A stretch of DNA of 64,000 nucleotides from AV80 sp035536995 (lineage in GTDB: Bacteria > Verrucomicrobiota > Verrucomicrobiia > Chthoniobacterales > UBA10450): positions 19,519 through 83,518 of the forward strand of contig DATLNB010000011.1 in NCBI GenBank assembly GCA_035536995.1, in the 5' to 3' direction. Both the position numbers and the translations under genes were made by a program. Of this stretch, positions 61,494 through 64,000 are shown piece by piece (within the stretch, counting starts at the first letter, position 1; every line of letters begins with the position of its first letter). The notes under the pieces are model-generated. The model made no database searches. It was not told the origin of the DNA and was given only the letters and a program-made list of their open reading frames with translations.

Positions 61494-62195
61494 TCAGGCA
61501 CCGTTGGCGGCGCCCTGGAGCTGGCCGTCGCGCAGGTGCAGAGTCCGATTCGTCACCGCCGCGACCTCGGCGTCGTGCGTGACGACGATCATCGTCATGT
61601 TGCGTTCCTGGTGGATCCGCTGGAGGACCTCGAGGATTTTGTGGGCGTTGGTGCTGTCCAGATTCCCGGTCGGCTCGTCGGCAAGGAGGAGCTTGGGCTC
61701 GTTGGCGAGGCTCCGCGCAATAGCCACCCGTTGTCGCTCCCCGCCCGAGAGCTTCGCCGGCAAGTGATCCATCCGGTTTTCCAGACCCACCATCTTTAAA
61801 AGGGCCGCAGCGCGCTCTCGGCGTTCAGCCGGTTTCCAGTCTCTTTCGAACATCGGCATCTGCACGTTCTCGATCGCGGTGAGCGCGGCCAGGAGATGAA
61901 ACGACTGGAAGACAAAACCGATGGTGCGGGCGCGAAAACGTTCGGGCTGGGCGAGGTCGCGCAGTTCCACGGAATCAATCGTAACCGTTCCTTCGAACTG
62001 GCAGTCGAGCGCGCCTAGCACATTGAGCAATGTCGTTTTTCCAGAACCGCTCGGCCCGCGGACCGAAACGGATTCGCCCTGCCCGATCTTGAAGGAGACG
62101 CCGCGAAGGGCCTGCACCGCCTCGTGGTCGAAGGAGCGCCGCAGGTCGCGCACCTCGATGAGCGGTGGCCTCGAGGTCATGTCGCTCGGCGTCAA
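61494..62195 (-). CDS. LolD-like ABC transporter ATPase
   Basis: 233 residues. Walker A GPSGSGKTTLLN, Q-loop GFVFQSFHLL, signature LSGGERQRVAIARSL, Walker B LLLADEPTGNLDS and H-switch VVVTHD, in the LolD/MacB-type ATPase pattern. It is the first gene of the operon (ATPase, permease, LolA-like). The start is at 62195; a second ATG (MTSRPPLIEV) 15 bp inside is also possible. It is one of only two ABC ATPases in the window (the other is MlaF). Whether it could serve the orphan ADOP permeases is unknown. Confidence 0.9.
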   Translation of the reverse strand: MTPSDMTSRPPLIEVRDLRRSFDHEAVQALRGVSFKIGQGESVSVRGPSGSGKTTLLNVLGALDCQFEGTVTIDSVELRDLAQPERFRARTIGFVFQSFHLLAALTAIENVQMPMFERDWKPAERRERAAALLKMVGLENRMDHLPAKLSGGERQRVAIARSLANEPKLLLADEPTGNLDSTNAHKILEVLQRIHQERNMTMIVVTHDAEVAAVTNRTLHLRDGQLQGAANGA

Positions 62196-62294
62196 AGTAG
62201 TTGCCAGCTAAGGCAAAACGCGGCCCGCCTTCAATACATTTTCAAGGTGGCTCGCGCTGAAGCGGACAATATGCGAGGCTCGTTTCGAAACCGT

Positions 62295-62764
62295 ATGAAA
62301 AAGTCCGTCGTCATCTTTCTGACGACCTGGCTGTCGGCGGTGGTCCCGGCCGCTGACGGTGCGGAGCCTAATGAAAGGGCCCTGGAGCGCTTCACCGAAG
62401 AACAGGGCAAATCGGCGCTGCACAGGCAAGTCAACGCCCCAAGGGCGACGATCTGGTGTCGATTGCCAGGTTAATCGACGACATCAACGCGGCTGCCCGA
62501 ACCGACAAGCAGCGGATGCTGAGCATCATCGTTATCAACACGGACATTGCCGCGACTACTCTCGAACAGGAGAAAGCCCAAACCGGCTTCAGTCTCGGTG
62601 AAGTTTATGTCGCCCACGCGCTCTCCCTGGCCACCGGGAAAAAATTCGGCGCAATCGTGAAATTGAAGAAGTCCGGCAAAACCTGGGCCCAGATTGCCCG
62701 CGAGCACAAAGTGACGTTGAAAGGATCCCGCGAGCTGATCAGGCAGATGCAGCGGAAGCAGTGA
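62295..62764 (+). pseudogene. Small secreted protein, frameshifted
   Basis: The reading begins MKKSVVIFLTTWLSAVVPAA (signal peptide, ATG at 62295) and continues ERALERFTEEQGKSALHRQVNAP to about 62441, where it runs into a stop at 62472-62474. The protein-like sequence continues in the next frame from about 62443 (KGDDLVSIARLIDDINAAAR) to the stop at 62762-62764. One base is missing in CGCCCCAAGGGC. The second part alone could start at a GTG (62456). The body has ATGKKFGAIVKLKKSGKTW, matched in the next gene. It is either a real frameshift or a sequence error. Confidence 0.65.
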
Positions 62765-62986
62765 GGCCCGCGTCACGTTGATCCCGCAGAGCGGGAGAAA
62801 CATCTCTGACTATTTCTGCGCCGTAGAAGATCGGAAATATCAAAGATCCTTCGCGTAGCTCAGGACGACAACCGGGACAGGGGACAGGGGCGAATGGCGA
62901 AACAGCCGGAGTTCGACTTCGCTCGCGACGACGAGAATCGTCCGGCGCAGGGGCTCAAACCCGTCCCGGGCCCCGATTCTATTAAT

Positions 62987-63550
62987 ATGAAAAGGGTAAT
63001 TATGGTTCTGGCGGCGCTGGTTTCTTTCGGCGTCGCTATCACTCGCGCCGATGACGTTGTCATCCTGGAACGGACCGCGAGCGACTTCGATACGTGGGGC
63101 GCGACTAACGATGGGCGCGAACGAGTGCTTGCGGCGATCTCCCGAGACACCGGGGTCCCAATCTCAGTCCTGGAAACCCAACGGGAACGGACCCGTCTCG
63201 GCTACGGGGGGCTGTTCATTGCGAACTCTTTAGCCTCCGCCACCGGGCAGACCTTCGATGAGATCGCGGCGCTGAAAGCGAGCGGTCACGGATGGGGTTG
63301 GATCGCGAAACAACACAACGTGAAACTCGGGCCGATCATCAGCCGGGCAAGGAACGCGAACAAGCCGTTCAAGAACGACAAGATCAAAGTAAAAAAGGTC
63401 AAGAAACACCGTGACGACCCCGTCTTCGACGACGATTTCGACGGCAACGATCGCGGTTTCAGCAACGGGCACGTGAAAAACAAGGGGCCAAAGCCAAACG
63501 CGAGCTTCCATTCCAACGGCAACGGGAAAGGCAAAGGGAAGGGACGGTAA
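62987..63550 (+). CDS. Small secreted protein with Gly/Lys/Asn-rich tail
   Basis: 187 residues from the ATG at 62987 (MKRVIMVLAALVSFGVAITRADD, a clear signal peptide). The longer frame from 62894 has a poor N-terminus. After the signal come about 85 residues of ordered sequence, among them GLFIANSLASATGQTFDEIA and LKASGHGWGWIAKQHNVKL, that match the previous frameshifted gene (ATGxxFxxIxxLKxSGxxWxxIAxxHxV). The C-terminal 70 residues are Lys/Asp/Asn/Gly-rich (KNDKIKVKKVKKH; DDDFDGNDRGF; NGNGKGKGKGR), probably disordered. I do not know a function. The two neighbours look like a tandem pair. Confidence 0.75.
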   Translation: MKRVIMVLAALVSFGVAITRADDVVILERTASDFDTWGATNDGRERVLAAISRDTGVPISVLETQRERTRLGYGGLFIANSLASATGQTFDEIAALKASGHGWGWIAKQHNVKLGPIISRARNANKPFKNDKIKVKKVKKHRDDPVFDDDFDGNDRGFSNGHVKNKGPKPNASFHSNGNGKGKGKGR

Positions 63551-63568
63551 GGGTTCCCCCTCCCATTC

Positions 63569-63650
63569 CCATCCTGCTCTTGATCACGGTCTTTTGATCC
63601 GGCCCCGCGTTAAGGCGGGATCAGGAGCACGATCAAGGGCATGAGCAGGA
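63569..63650. repeat. Repeat-like inverted sequence upstream of rpsO
   Basis: CATCCTGCTCTTGATCACGG and its approximate partner ATCAAGGGCATGAGCAGGA fold around GATCCGGCCCCGCG and GCGGGATC. It belongs to the GATCATGAGCAGGATCATG family seen at 843 and 57150. It could serve as terminator of the preceding gene. Confidence 0.5.
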
Positions 63651-63663
63651 ATTGCCCAAGCAC

Positions 63664-63691
63664 TTGCGAACTCCGATTCTTCACCTAGAAT
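63664..63691 (+). promoter_or_regulatory. Possible sigma-70 promoter of rpsO
   Basis: TTGCGA (63664-63669) and TAGAAT (63686-63691) are spaced by 16 bp. The expected start near 63698 is only about 6 bases from the ATG at 63704, and no ribosome-binding site is seen between. This would give a near-leaderless message. Confidence 0.4.
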
Positions 63692-63703
63692 ACCCGCTCG
63701 TTT

Positions 63704-63967
63704 ATGGCAGAAAGCAGTGACACGATGGACATGAAGGAGTTCCAGCTCCACGAGAAGGATACAGGCAGCGCCGATGTGCAAATCGCGCTCCTGACCCGCC
63801 GGATCGGACAGCTGACCGAACACCTCAAGAGCCACGCCAAAGACCATTCGTCGCGCCGCGGCCTCCTCAAGATGGTGGCGATGCGCCGGAGCTTGCTCGA
63901 TTATTTGAGCAAGTCGGAGTCCGACAGGTATAAAAACCTGCTCGCGAAGCTCAACCTGCGGAAATAA
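63704..63967 (+). CDS. rpsO: 30S ribosomal protein S15
   Basis: 87 residues, close to the usual 88-89. Contains the family core: HEKDTGSADVQIALLTRRI, LTEHLKSHAKDHSSRRGLL and the ending RRSLLDYLSKSESDRYKNLL. S15 binds 16S rRNA helices 20-22 and helps assemble the small-subunit platform. The start is the ATG at 63704 (MAESSDTMDM); the second Met at 63725 or third at 63731 could also be used, and the first seven residues are not conserved in the family as I know it. Often followed by pnp, which would lie outside the window. Confidence 0.95.
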   Translation: MAESSDTMDMKEFQLHEKDTGSADVQIALLTRRIGQLTEHLKSHAKDHSSRRGLLKMVAMRRSLLDYLSKSESDRYKNLLAKLNLRK

Positions 63968-64000
63968 CCGCCGGCCCGTCTCTGGTCCCGTTCGTCCGTC

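Noticed and set aside
1..64000. tRNA, rRNA and riboswitches
   Set aside because: I looked for tRNA-like TTCGA-type arms with cloverleaf context and for rRNA motifs on both strands, and saw nothing convincing.

Overview
The window is a GC-rich chromosomal segment whose gene set fits a soil Verrucomicrobiota (Chthoniobacterales/Udaeobacter-like) or, less likely, an Acidobacteriota. The main reasons are a long run of ADOP-type orphan permeases, a lineage-style load of palindromic intergenic repeats, and Mla and Lol-like envelope transport genes. The taxonomy is an inference from gene families; there is no 16S gene here.

Left end (1-10 kb): the 3' end of a probable ECF sigma factor, a small probable anti-sigma/membrane protein and an LTxxQ (Spy/CpxP-like) His-rich protein form a chain of ATGA-overlapping genes. 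Next comes an Mla/MCE lipid-transport operon (mlaE, mlaF, mlaD), interrupted by a four-helix-bundle gene that sits inside a perfect 44-bp inverted repeat. Then follow a repeat-filled gap, a protein of unknown function, a ComEC-like metallo-beta-lactamase-fold protein and a fused FAD/iron-sulfur glycolate/D-lactate-type dehydrogenase.

Centre (10-49 kb): fourteen ADOP permeases of about 800 residues lie head to tail on the minus strand (called ADOP1 to ADOP14 here, by rising coordinate; transcription runs from 14 towards 1). They fall into two blocks, each headed by a secreted DUF4097 beta-helix-type protein: DUF4097-b plus ADOP14 to ADOP7, then DUF4097-a plus ADOP6 to ADOP1. A split GT-C glycosyltransferase lies between ADOP2 and ADOP1. 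No ATPase gene is present in the array. Upstream in the same direction lie a VWA-domain secreted protein, a sensor kinase and an OmpR-type regulator, so the region could be one regulated envelope-stress or envelope-remodelling island. A 113-bp nested palindrome occurs seven times, mostly in gaps of the array, and one copy is read through inside the signal-peptide region of DUF4097-a. A scrap of another ADOP 3' end survives between ADOP7 and ADOP8.

Right end (54-64 kb): queuosine-precursor-type transporter, GNAT acetyltransferase, a 16-unit octamer tandem repeat, PerM/AI-2E family permease, cupin, and an unusual fusion of a CrtC/AttH lipocalin-like domain with an isoprenyl diphosphate synthase. 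Then come a LolCDE-like ATPase/permease/LolA-like operon, two related small secreted proteins (one frameshifted), and rpsO. A second palindromic repeat family sits at gene ends here and supplies stop codons or C-terminal tails.
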